A stretch of 64,000 nt of DNA from NCBI GenBank assembly GCA_944390025.1, contig CALXOK010000002.1, positions 62,001 through 126,000 of the forward strand. Direction: 5' to 3'. The DNA comes from an uncultured Spirochaetales bacterium. Lineage in GTDB: Bacteria > Spirochaetota > Spirochaetia > Sphaerochaetales > Sphaerochaetaceae. Positions 53,575 to 61,386 of this stretch are shown piece by piece. The position numbers and the translations under genes are program-made. Each line of letters begins with the position of its first letter. Position 1 is the first letter of the stretch. The notes under the pieces were generated by a model. It saw only the letters and a program-made list of their open reading frames with translations. It did not search any database and was not told where the DNA came from.

Positions 53575-54030
53575 CTAAAGAAGATATGGAACTCTCAGAT
53601 TATGGCTCTGGTAAACGATGAAAGTCTCCACCTCGGCAATCTCATCGACTTTCACCAGCTCATTCTTGAAGAAGTTGAGAAGTGAGCAGTCCTCATCTTC
53701 AGAAAGCTCCAGCTGGAGAATGAGGTCATAGCGTCCTGTGACAACTGCACAGCTGATTACACCGTGCAGTTCACTGAGCTCAGACGCCTTCCTCTCAAGA
53801 TCAAGGGTCTTCACCTTGATTCCCATAATCGCAACCTGCAAGGAAGGCATGTACTGAGGATCGACAAGTCCCGTGACAGTGAGAATCCTGTCATCAATCA
53901 GCTTGTTGACACGGCTGCGGACAGTGTTCTCCGTTATTCCAAGCTCCTCTGCAATTGCAGAGAAGCTCTTTCGGCCATCCTGAAGCAGCCGGATTATCTG
54001 TCTGTTGGTCTCGTCTACCTTCTTAGCCAT
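53575..54030 (-). CDS. Lrp/AsnC-family transcriptional regulator
   Basis: This 151-residue protein has an AsnC helix-turn-helix ('FSAIAEELGITENTVRSRVN') and a C-terminal RAM ligand domain (GVISCAVVTGRYDLILQLELS). ATG 54030 has GAGG 4 nt upstream and overlaps serC by 8 bp. Because it lies after serA-serC, it may sense serine or another amino acid and control the pathway. Confidence 0.92.
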   Translation of the reverse strand: MAKKVDETNRQIIRLLQDGRKSFSAIAEELGITENTVRSRVNKLIDDRILTVTGLVDPQYMPSLQVAIMGIKVKTLDLERKASELSELHGVISCAVVTGRYDLILQLELSEDEDCSLLNFFKNELVKVDEIAEVETFIVYQSHNLRVPYLL

Positions 54031-55102
54031 TCTTCCTCTCAAATTCCTTCATGAAGTCCTGAAGAGCTTTCACATCCTCGACAGGGAGCGCATTGTAAAG
54101 GGAAGCTCTCAGACCTCCGACAGAGCGGTGACCCTTGAGACCGAGCATGCCTTCTTTCTTCGATTCCTCAATGAATTTCGCCTCAAGCTCCTCACAGGGA
54201 AGGCGGAACACGATATTCATTCTTGAGCGCACAGCCTTGTCAACCGGAGAGCGGAAGAAGTCAGAAGAATCGATGACAGAGTAAATCATCTGGCTCTTTT
54301 CCTCTGCCCTTCTGTCCATGGCATCAACGCCGCCCATCTTCTTCACCCAGTCAAGGACAAGCTTGACTGCCCATATAGAGAACACAGGAGGTGTGTTGTA
54401 AAGACCCTTGTTCTTTGAATGCAGAGCGTAGTCCATATAAGCTGTCACGTTCTCATTCCTTCTGTCCAGCATATCCTTTCTCATGATGATGAATGTGGCA
54501 CCTGCAGGTCCGAGGTTCTTCTGGACTCCGCCATAGATCATACCGAACTTTGAGACATCGACAGGGCGGGACAGAATGTCGGAAGACATGTCGCAGATAA
54601 GAGGGACGTCTCCTGTATCAGGGAAACTCTTCCACTCGATTCCGCCTATTGTCTCATTTGCGCAGATATAAACATAAGAACTGTTCTCAGATGGTCTGAT
54701 TGAGGCAGGATCAGGAAGCTTTGTATAGGAGTTGTCCTTGCCATCGTAAATGACATTCACATCCCCGAGCTTCATTGCATCACTGGCAGCCTTGTTTGCC
54801 CAGCTTCCTGTCTTGCAGTAATCTGCAGTCTTTCCCTTGAGAAGGAAGTTGACCGGAATCATTGTGAACTGCAGGGTCGCACCGCCGCCCAGGAAATATA
54901 CATCATAATCCTCAGGAATACCGAGAAGCTCCCTGAACAGAGCAAGGCACTCATCATACATCTCCTCAAACATACCGCCGCGGTGGCTGGCCTCAATCAT
55001 GCTCAGGCCCTGTCCTTTGTAGTCAACAATGTTGTCACGGATAGTTTCCAGGACTTCCACAGGAAGCACTGACGGTCCGGCAAAATAATTCTTCTTTCTC
55101 AT
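54023..55102 (-). CDS. serC: Phosphoserine aminotransferase
   Basis: This 359-residue PLP enzyme starts KKNYFAGPSVLP and has the PLP Lys in GGVQKNLGPAG and the C-terminal HRSVGGLRASLYNAL. It converts 3-phosphohydroxypyruvate to phosphoserine. It overlaps serA by 4 bp. No serB is in the window. Confidence 0.96.
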   Translation of the reverse strand: MRKKNYFAGPSVLPVEVLETIRDNIVDYKGQGLSMIEASHRGGMFEEMYDECLALFRELLGIPEDYDVYFLGGGATLQFTMIPVNFLLKGKTADYCKTGSWANKAASDAMKLGDVNVIYDGKDNSYTKLPDPASIRPSENSSYVYICANETIGGIEWKSFPDTGDVPLICDMSSDILSRPVDVSKFGMIYGGVQKNLGPAGATFIIMRKDMLDRRNENVTAYMDYALHSKNKGLYNTPPVFSIWAVKLVLDWVKKMGGVDAMDRRAEEKSQMIYSVIDSSDFFRSPVDKAVRSRMNIVFRLPCEELEAKFIEESKKEGMLGLKGHRSVGGLRASLYNALPVEDVKALQDFMKEFERKNG

Positions 55103-55989
55103 TTCAGCTTTCCCTCCTTGATAAGGCTGTCGATTGTATCAAAGACCTCCTGTCCGATTCTCAAGAGGTTCTCATTGCTGTTCGCTCCGACATGCGGGCT
55201 CAGCGTCACGTTCTCACAGTCGAGAATCGGGTTCTCACCCTTCACCGGAGGCTCGGTGGAATAGACATCCGTGCAGAACCAGGAGACCTTTCCTTCCTTG
55301 AGAGCCTGAGCAAGGGCAGCCTCATCAACGGTTTTACCTCTTCCCGTGTTGATGATTACAGGAGCCTTTGTCATGCAGGCAATCAGATCCGCATTCAGAA
55401 TCTTGTCAGTTTCAGAAGTGTACGGCAGATGCATTGAGATGTAATCGGCATCCTTCACGGCATCTTCAAGGGCTTTCACCAGAGTCGCATTCTCAGCTTC
55501 CTTCACATATGGATCATAAGCAAGGACATTCATTCCGAATGCCTTGGCACGCACTGCAACCTGACGGGGGATGTTTCCATATCCGAGCAAGGCAAGGGTC
55601 TTTCCGCAAAGCTCGCTGCGCTTTGTCTTCTTGGCCCACTCGCCTTTTTTCATCGTGCTGTCATAAAAGCAAATCTTGCTTGCCGTGGAGAGCATCATCG
55701 CAAAAGCCATCTCGGCTACCGCGATTGCAGAAGAACGCGGGGTATTCACCGCAATGATTCCTTTCTCCTTGCAGTATTCCCTGTCAATGTTGTCCATGCC
55801 CACGCCGCCACGGATGATGAGCTTGCAATTCACAGCCTGGTCGATATATTCCTTAGTGCACTTTGTCTTTGAGCGGACAAGTATGACATCGGCCTCAGCA
55901 AGACGGGATGTGTCCTCAGTGACAGTACCGAAAACAGAAAGCTTTTCCGGCAGGCTCTTATCAAAAGCATCAGAAATGAGAATCAGCAT
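55099..55989 (-). CDS. serA: D-3-phosphoglycerate dehydrogenase (short form)
   Basis: This 296-residue 2-hydroxyacid dehydrogenase has a Rossmann motif LLGYGNIPRQVA (GxGxxG variant), NTGRGKTVDEAAL and a late HVGANSNENLLRIG with the catalytic His. It lacks the ACT domain of long SerA. The paired serC supports serine synthesis. The ATG has GGAGG 9 nt upstream. The promoter is in the AT-rich gap 55990-56160. Confidence 0.9.
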   Translation of the reverse strand: MLILISDAFDKSLPEKLSVFGTVTEDTSRLAEADVILVRSKTKCTKEYIDQAVNCKLIIRGGVGMDNIDREYCKEKGIIAVNTPRSSAIAVAEMAFAMMLSTASKICFYDSTMKKGEWAKKTKRSELCGKTLALLGYGNIPRQVAVRAKAFGMNVLAYDPYVKEAENATLVKALEDAVKDADYISMHLPYTSETDKILNADLIACMTKAPVIINTGRGKTVDEAALAQALKEGKVSWFCTDVYSTEPPVKGENPILDCENVTLSPHVGANSNENLLRIGQEVFDTIDSLIKEGKLK

Positions 55990-56075
55990 AGCAGAAGTCC
56001 TCCCTTTTGTTTTTTCTCAACTTCAGTATTTGTTAATTGAGCCATATTGTCAATTTTTATTTTGTTTTTTGCGGA

Positions 56076-56108
56076 AAAAATAAAGAAACAGCCCGCGATT
56101 TGCGGGCT
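56076..56108 (-). terminator. Intrinsic terminator of the hydantoinase-PLD-envelope gene run
   Basis: On the minus strand AGCCCGC-5-GCGGGCT (56108-56090) is followed by GTTTCTTTATTTTTT. Confidence 0.88.
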
Positions 56109-56160
56109 AAATGCGGTTTTGTTCAGAAAGAAAAAAGTTTCTTTCACCTGATATGATAAA

Positions 56161-56700
56161 TCATTCCACGTACTGACGCCAAGTACCGTGAATGTAATAA
56201 TCGAATTTGAACAGACTGAAGAAGAAACCGACACGGTTCTGTGCCCAGTTGTAGCTCACTCCGACTTCAAAAAGACGCTCTCGTCGCCCGAGAACAGAAC
56301 TTCCGAGCGTAAGTGGAGTAAATGACACATAGGCTGTTGTCGGTGCGAAGACGCCCCAGTCATTATGCATGCTCAGCATCAGGCCGGCATTGACAAACAT
56401 GTTTATTGCATTACCAGGAACAGAAGTGCCGGTATTCCTGTCTCCCATCACGGCATAGCTCAGACTGAGACCAAGAGCATTGTCCTGAAAGAAATCAGGA
56501 GTAAGCATGCTTTCTGCCCAGATAGAACCTTCAAGCCGTTTTGTCAGGCCGACATTCAATCCGTATGTGACGTTCAGTCCCTGCAGGTTCCTTAGTCCCG
56601 CCTGATGGCCGACCGTCAAGGAGACATCATTGTAAGGCCCTGCCATAGCAGAGAAAAGCAAGGTCATGAGAACAGTCATTGTAATCAGAACTTTTTTCAT
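56161..56700 (-). CDS. Secreted beta-rich envelope protein (179 aa)
   Basis: This 179-residue protein has a signal peptide ending LLFSAMA-GP. The rest is alternating aromatic and polar strands with repeated Gly/Asn turns (SLTVGHQAGLRNLQGLNVTYGLNVGLTKRL-type; ends WRQYVE), like a small outer-membrane beta barrel. No family is recognised. It has GGAGG 6 nt upstream and lies 16 bp after a related envelope gene. Confidence 0.65.
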   Translation of the reverse strand: MKKVLITMTVLMTLLFSAMAGPYNDVSLTVGHQAGLRNLQGLNVTYGLNVGLTKRLEGSIWAESMLTPDFFQDNALGLSLSYAVMGDRNTGTSVPGNAINMFVNAGLMLSMHNDWGVFAPTTAYVSFTPLTLGSSVLGRRERLFEVGVSYNWAQNRVGFFFSLFKFDYYIHGTWRQYVE

Positions 56701-56716
56701 CTCTTCCCTCCTTTTC

Positions 56717-57211
56717 TCACAAATAGTATGTGATGCGGATCAAATCCATTCCCCATCCGCAATAGTCGAAATCAGGATCAAACATCACAAAGGGCCTGAG
56801 GAACTCGTAGTTGAAATGGACATCAACAAAATTCAATACCGAAAGGCCGAAACGCCAGCTGAAATCCCAGCTGTCATCCCAAAGTATTCCCGCACTGGCC
56901 TTCGGAGACCAGATCACGGGATTGGCAAACATGAATGAGAAAATGTGGTCGGTCAGAGAGAAAGTGCGCATCGACAGGTCAAGATTGAAACCTGTGAACA
57001 GCATCTTCCATCCTCTTAAACCAAGTCCGGCGCCCCCTTCAACCGTGAGATAGCGGTTGTCAGTCAGATCCAGGGCAAAGCTCAAACGGGATGATGAGCT
57101 CTGATTGAATCCAGAAAAACCTTCCATTGAATAGCCATAGCCGAATGAGACTGCGTACAGGCAGGATGAAAGGACCAAGGCAATAAGGATAAAAAACAGT
57201 TTCTTCTTCAT
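56717..57211 (-). CDS. Secreted beta-rich envelope protein (164 aa)
   Basis: This 164-residue protein has a signal peptide; a Cys occurs in LVLSSCLYA, which could be a lipobox or part of a Sec signal. It has a beta-strand-rich, aromatic body (VEGGAGLGLRGWKMLFTGFN, FSWRFGLSVLNFVDVHFNYEF). It resembles its downstream neighbour in composition and size. GGAGG lies 7 nt upstream. It lies 3 bp after the PLD lipoprotein gene. Confidence 0.65.
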   Translation of the reverse strand: MKKKLFFILIALVLSSCLYAVSFGYGYSMEGFSGFNQSSSSRLSFALDLTDNRYLTVEGGAGLGLRGWKMLFTGFNLDLSMRTFSLTDHIFSFMFANPVIWSPKASAGILWDDSWDFSWRFGLSVLNFVDVHFNYEFLRPFVMFDPDFDYCGWGMDLIRITYYL

Positions 57212-57214
57212 TGC

Positions 57215-58492
57215 TCATCCTCCATAATAACTGAAGAGGTAGGAGAAGAAATTACCCTTCTCCTCTTTCAGCTCCAGAGCTGTATCAATATCCAGCCGGT
57301 GCATGTTTTCCATTATCTGGTCAAACTGCTTCAGGGATGATGATGCGAATTCCTCACTGTCAAGGACGAGGGAAATCTCATGGCTGAGTCCCATCGAGCG
57401 GTAATTTATGTTGCTTGAGCCGATGACTGTCCAGCGGCCGTCAACGACGCACAGCTTCTGATGAAGCAGGGCAAGGCCAGTCTCCTCTCCAGAATACTCG
57501 ATGAAGACGTCAAAGCCTGCATCAACGAGATTATGATAGTCATAGAAAAGAGCTCCCTGCACATACTCACGTGAATCAATGGGCACTGCGATAGTCACTT
57601 TCACTCCACGCTCAAGAGCCTCTTCAAGGCACTGATACATGTTGTCGTCGAAGAATGCGAGATAAGGCAGCATGACAATCTCCTTTTCAGCTGATGAGAA
57701 AAGAGCTGCATACATGCTTGCGACAGAAACATCACTTCCCGGTCCCTGATTGAAAAGCCAGGCATCGATATTTCCCCTGTCCTCTTCTTTGCTTAAAGGA
57801 AAGTCATCTTCACTGACTTTCACGACGCTTGTCTCGTTCCATATTGTCACGAATTCCTTTATCAGGGCCTGTGCAAGAGACGGGGAGCGGAAGACATACA
57901 TGCTGTCCCGCTGCAGGTTGATATCATCGGCGCCCATGGAAATGTAGTTCATGTTCATGCCGCCAAGAGCACACCAGAGGCCATCTACGATGACCATCTT
58001 CCTGTGCTCTCTGATAAGAAGGCTTGTCGGATGAATGATATTAAGTGCACTGAGCGGATTATACTCAATCAGATGGACCCCGCTTTCTCTGAGGAAATAC
58101 AGAGGGAACATATGGTCGGCACTTGCTGTCATGTCATAGCTTGAGACACCGTCAATGATCATATAAACATCAACACCGCGCTCGCTTGCACGGGCAATAC
58201 TGTCATAAAGCTCTTCAAGGCCTTCACAGGAACTGCCGAGGAATGTCGTGATGACAAGATATTCCTCTGCGCTGTTTACAAGCTGTATGTAGCGCTCCAG
58301 AAAAGACGGCGCGTCAAAGTACATCTCCGGATAAGGAACACTGACGCGGATGCCGCCACCGGCATCCAGCTTCTGTTCTGCCGGCAGATTTGGATCAGAA
58401 AGCGTTCCATCGACAAAGGGCTCACTGAGTGCACAGGATGAAAGAATCATCACAGCAAGTGCCATCAGGAGGAAGCATGAGAATCTCTTCAT
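57215..58492 (-). CDS. Phospholipase D/cardiolipin synthase-like lipoprotein
   Basis: This 425-residue protein has a signal with lipobox LSSC (Cys20) and two complete HKD motifs: HRKMVIVD at 163-170 and HQKLCVVD at 344-351. The fold is that of the PLD superfamily (cardiolipin synthase, nuclease, phosphatidyl transferases). Lipid attachment puts it outside the cytoplasm, unlike canonical cardiolipin synthases, which are membrane-embedded. It lies 5 bp after the HAD-deaminase gene. Confidence 0.82.
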   Translation of the reverse strand: MKRFSCFLLMALAVMILSSCALSEPFVDGTLSDPNLPAEQKLDAGGGIRVSVPYPEMYFDAPSFLERYIQLVNSAEEYLVITTFLGSSCEGLEELYDSIARASERGVDVYMIIDGVSSYDMTASADHMFPLYFLRESGVHLIEYNPLSALNIIHPTSLLIREHRKMVIVDGLWCALGGMNMNYISMGADDINLQRDSMYVFRSPSLAQALIKEFVTIWNETSVVKVSEDDFPLSKEEDRGNIDAWLFNQGPGSDVSVASMYAALFSSAEKEIVMLPYLAFFDDNMYQCLEEALERGVKVTIAVPIDSREYVQGALFYDYHNLVDAGFDVFIEYSGEETGLALLHQKLCVVDGRWTVIGSSNINYRSMGLSHEISLVLDSEEFASSSLKQFDQIMENMHRLDIDTALELKEEKGNFFSYLFSYYGG

Positions 58493-58497
58493 ATGTT

Positions 58498-59643
58498 TTA
58501 TTTTCTTTCAGAAGGGAAAATAAATGGATTTGGCAGCAGCTCGCTGAAACGGTACTCTGCCCTCTTGCCCTCCAAGGATGAAAGTATAACAAGAGAGTCC
58601 GGGGCTGTAAACTCAGCCAGTACCTGAAGGCACATGGCACACGGAGGAGCCGGAGGATTGTCGTCAGAGACTACGACAAGCGTCTCGACACCTATTGTAC
58701 CTTCCTGAGCGATTGCATTCAGCAAAGCATTGCGCTCAGCACATATTGTCGCTCCGAATGATGAGTTTTCCACATTGCATCCTGTGTAGATGCGTCCTGT
58801 CGCTGCAGACTTGATACATGCCCCGACCTTGAAATGGGAATAAGGGGTATATGCATGCTCCCTTGTCTTAGCCGCAGCCTCAATCATCGCATCAATGCTT
58901 ATTTCAGTAATTTTCTTCTTATGCTCAAGGATATAGTTTGCTCCATAGAGTTTTCTTCTGTCTTCGCCGCCTTCAAGATTTTCAATAACTTCATTCATTG
59001 TGTTTCCTCCGATAAAAACACCAACATCACTTGCGATGAAGGTGGCACCTGCACTGGCAAGGCCGCCCACAGAAAGCGTTCCCGTCACTCCAAGTGATTT
59101 CATTCCGGCATCTTCTGCCGCCCTGAGGCCGTTCTCGCTGTCCTCAACGACAAGACAGTGCGAAGGCTCCTTTCCAAGAAGTCGGGCAGCTGTCCGGTAT
59201 ATTTCCCCGTCTGGCTTGTTACATTTCACACTTTCTCCTGAGAGGATGAGGTCAAAATCTGACTCCTCCAGACCAACTGTCCTGATATTGCTCACTGCCT
59301 TCCACCGCGGAGCCGATGTGCATACGGCAAGCGTGAAACCAAGTCTTTTAAGATGGCGCACAGCAAGGACGCTTGTCCTTACACCTTCAGGGAAGGTCCT
59401 GTGGACAAGTTCATCGTAATGCTCCCGGAACCAGAAGGAAGCTTCTTCAAGGTCAACCTTATAGCCATGGCTTTCCGCAGGACCGGTGAAAAAGACTTTC
59501 TCTCCGGCTCCGAGCCAGGGTGTCACATCTTCATTCCTCAGCTTCAGCCCCTTTGAGCTGAAATACTCGACACAAAGGCGTACTGAAACAGGCTCGCTGT
59601 CAATCAGCACACCGTCCATGTCAAAAAGAACCGTATCAATCAT
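58498..59643 (-). CDS. HAD hydrolase fused to cytidine deaminase
   Basis: This 381-residue fusion has HAD motif I DMDGVLIDSEP (residues 8-18), CTSAP, a KPDGEIY motif and GDS-like VVEDSENGLRAAE (165-177), a beta-phosphoglucomutase-like subgroup. A cytidine deaminase domain follows from about residue 250, with 'GCNVENSSFGATICAERNAL' (288-307; CAE at 301-303) and PCAMC at 334-338. The last motif reads CAMCLQ, not CGACRQ. An internal ATG (58998, Met216) has GGAGG 7 nt upstream. It may act on pyrimidine nucleotides and nucleosides. It overlaps the hydantoinase gene by 4 bp. Confidence 0.88.
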   Translation of the reverse strand: MIDTVLFDMDGVLIDSEPVSVRLCVEYFSSKGLKLRNEDVTPWLGAGEKVFFTGPAESHGYKVDLEEASFWFREHYDELVHRTFPEGVRTSVLAVRHLKRLGFTLAVCTSAPRWKAVSNIRTVGLEESDFDLILSGESVKCNKPDGEIYRTAARLLGKEPSHCLVVEDSENGLRAAEDAGMKSLGVTGTLSVGGLASAGATFIASDVGVFIGGNTMNEVIENLEGGEDRRKLYGANYILEHKKKITEISIDAMIEAAAKTREHAYTPYSHFKVGACIKSAATGRIYTGCNVENSSFGATICAERNALLNAIAQEGTIGVETLVVVSDDNPPAPPCAMCLQVLAEFTAPDSLVILSSLEGKRAEYRFSELLPNPFIFPSERK

Positions 59644-61007
59644 CGGACCTTTATGAATCTTCCATCTCCCGGAATTCCGAGATACATGTCACCGCCCATG
59701 ATAAGCCTGCCACGCAGGTATGTCATGACAACATGTCCGATGACAGGCATTCCGTCATATGCCGTGTAGCCGCACTCGGAATGGATATTGTCATTTGACA
59801 GCGTCCATGACACATCAGGGTTGAAAACCACGATATCCGCATCACTGCCCTCTCTAAGAGCGCCTTTCTGAGGATAAAGACCGAAGTACTTCGCCGGCCC
59901 TGTTGAAAGCACGTTGACCATCTCATTGAGCGTGAGCAGCGCACCGTTGGCGACAAGGTTGTGAATAAGAGGAAGCATTTCCTCGCTTCCGGGGATTCCC
60001 GGATAGATTGTCCTCACATCATTGCTTTCCAGCTTCTGTGCCCTGGTGAACGAACAGTGGTCTGTTGCGACAACCTGAATCTCTCCGTTGCACAGCGCTT
60101 CCTGAAGCGCCTCATTGTCCTCCTCATCCCTGAGTGGCGGAGTCATGATGTATAAAGAGGCATCGCTGCCTTCGAGTTTCTTCCTGTTGAGGAAAAGATA
60201 ATGAGGTGTAGTCTCTACAACGAGATCCAGTCCCCTGTCCCTCAGTCTGCGGACAGCCTCAAGGCCTTCCTTGCTTGAAAGATGGACTATGTAAAGCTGC
60301 GCTCCAGTCTCCAGGGCGAGCTCACCGACCTTCTCAATCGCAAGAGCCTCAGCATGTGCCGGGCGGAGAACAGGATGGTCAGCGGCTCTGTAGTCACCTT
60401 TATAGGAAGCCTCGATGGAAGCCAGGAACTCATCATCTTCACAGTGGACACAGACCATCAGGCCGAGATCAGCGCACATTGAGAATATTTGCTTAAGCTC
60501 CTCACGTTTCTCGATGAGATAGCCGGCATCACGGTATGTGGTGAACAGCTTGATGGCCCTGCAGCCGGCATCCCGGACTGCCTTAAGTTCATCGTAAAGG
60601 CCTTCTCGGAAGGCATAGACACCCTGATGGATTGCAAAGTCGATGCTCATGTCAGCACCCATCGCATCCGCTCTTGACTTGAATGAGGAAACAAGGCTCT
60701 TCTTGTCATCATCCGCGAAATCGATGACTGTGGTCACGCCTCCATAGCTTGCCGCCTTGCTTCCTTCCTTGAAGCTGTCGGCAGTGACAGTCCCGCGTGA
60801 GACGAGATGATAATGGGTATGCGCATCAATGATGCCAGGAAGGACAAGCAGTCCGTCAGCATGTACGACTGTGACATTGTCAGGAATTGAGTCCGGATTT
60901 ATATGAGGGGCAATCCTGACGATTTTAGATCCTCGGACAAGGATGTCCGCACGCCTTTTCCACTCTGTGTCTATCAGTAGACCATTCTGAATCAAAATAC
61001 AGCTCAT
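59640..61007 (-). CDS. Dihydropyrimidinase/D-hydantoinase-like amidohydrolase
   Basis: This 455-residue cyclic amidohydrolase has the metal site DAHTHYHL (residues 61-68), the carboxylated Lys in AIKLFTTY, VHLSSKEGLEAV and ATDHCSFTRAQK with a catalytic Asp. It hydrolyses 5,6-dihydropyrimidines or hydantoins. Coupling to a cytidine deaminase suggests pyrimidine breakdown. The ATG has no Shine-Dalgarno; TAATAT ends 6 nt before it. No dihydropyrimidine dehydrogenase or ureidopropionase is seen. Confidence 0.85.
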   Translation of the reverse strand: MSCILIQNGLLIDTEWKRRADILVRGSKIVRIAPHINPDSIPDNVTVVHADGLLVLPGIIDAHTHYHLVSRGTVTADSFKEGSKAASYGGVTTVIDFADDDKKSLVSSFKSRADAMGADMSIDFAIHQGVYAFREGLYDELKAVRDAGCRAIKLFTTYRDAGYLIEKREELKQIFSMCADLGLMVCVHCEDDEFLASIEASYKGDYRAADHPVLRPAHAEALAIEKVGELALETGAQLYIVHLSSKEGLEAVRRLRDRGLDLVVETTPHYLFLNRKKLEGSDASLYIMTPPLRDEEDNEALQEALCNGEIQVVATDHCSFTRAQKLESNDVRTIYPGIPGSEEMLPLIHNLVANGALLTLNEMVNVLSTGPAKYFGLYPQKGALREGSDADIVVFNPDVSWTLSNDNIHSECGYTAYDGMPVIGHVVMTYLRGRLIMGGDMYLGIPGDGRFIKVR

Positions 61008-61013
61008 GTAAGA

Positions 61014-61019
61014 ATATTA
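61014..61019 (-). promoter_or_regulatory. -10 of the hydantoinase operon
   Basis: TAATAT on the minus strand ends 6 nt before the ATG at 61007; no -35 is clear. Upstream (61052-61087) a CCGGAA/TTCCGG dyad of unknown meaning lies between divergent genes. Confidence 0.35.
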
Positions 61020-61125
61020 ATACGGAAAAGACACAAATACCAGAAAAAAACCGGAAGAAGAGGCCTTTCTGAATCTTCCATTTTCCGGCTTTCCATGCAT
61101 ACGATTAATTAACAGGAGTACGCCT

Positions 61126-61386
61126 ATGGCTGACAACATTATGGATGCTTTTCTGCTTTATGTGGGCTCTGATGATGAGATAAGAGAAGAGCTTGACAGG
61201 AGAATCATGAGCTGGAAGGGAGAAAAACGAGAAATCACGAAACATGTGCTCATTCCCTTCGCAGCCGAGCACGGCTATATCATGACCGAAGAGGACGTGG
61301 AACTGTACAACGGCCATGAGAATGACGGCTCCGAGGTGCCCTCCTTCCTGTTTGAAGAAGAAGGGCAGCAGATGTCAGAACATTGA
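61126..61386 (+). CDS. Nif11-like small protein
   Basis: This 86-residue protein has an N-terminal segment MDAFLLYVGSDDEIREELD and FAAEHGYIMTEEDVELY, which resemble the Nif11 domain, with an insertion between them. Nif11 domains occur as RiPP leaders and in uncharacterised stand-alone proteins; here there is no Cys/Ser/Thr-rich core and no modifying enzyme nearby. AGGAG lies 7 nt upstream. Its end overlaps the convergent OPT gene by 12 bp. Confidence 0.55.
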   Translation: MADNIMDAFLLYVGSDDEIREELDRRIMSWKGEKREITKHVLIPFAAEHGYIMTEEDVELYNGHENDGSEVPSFLFEEEGQQMSEH

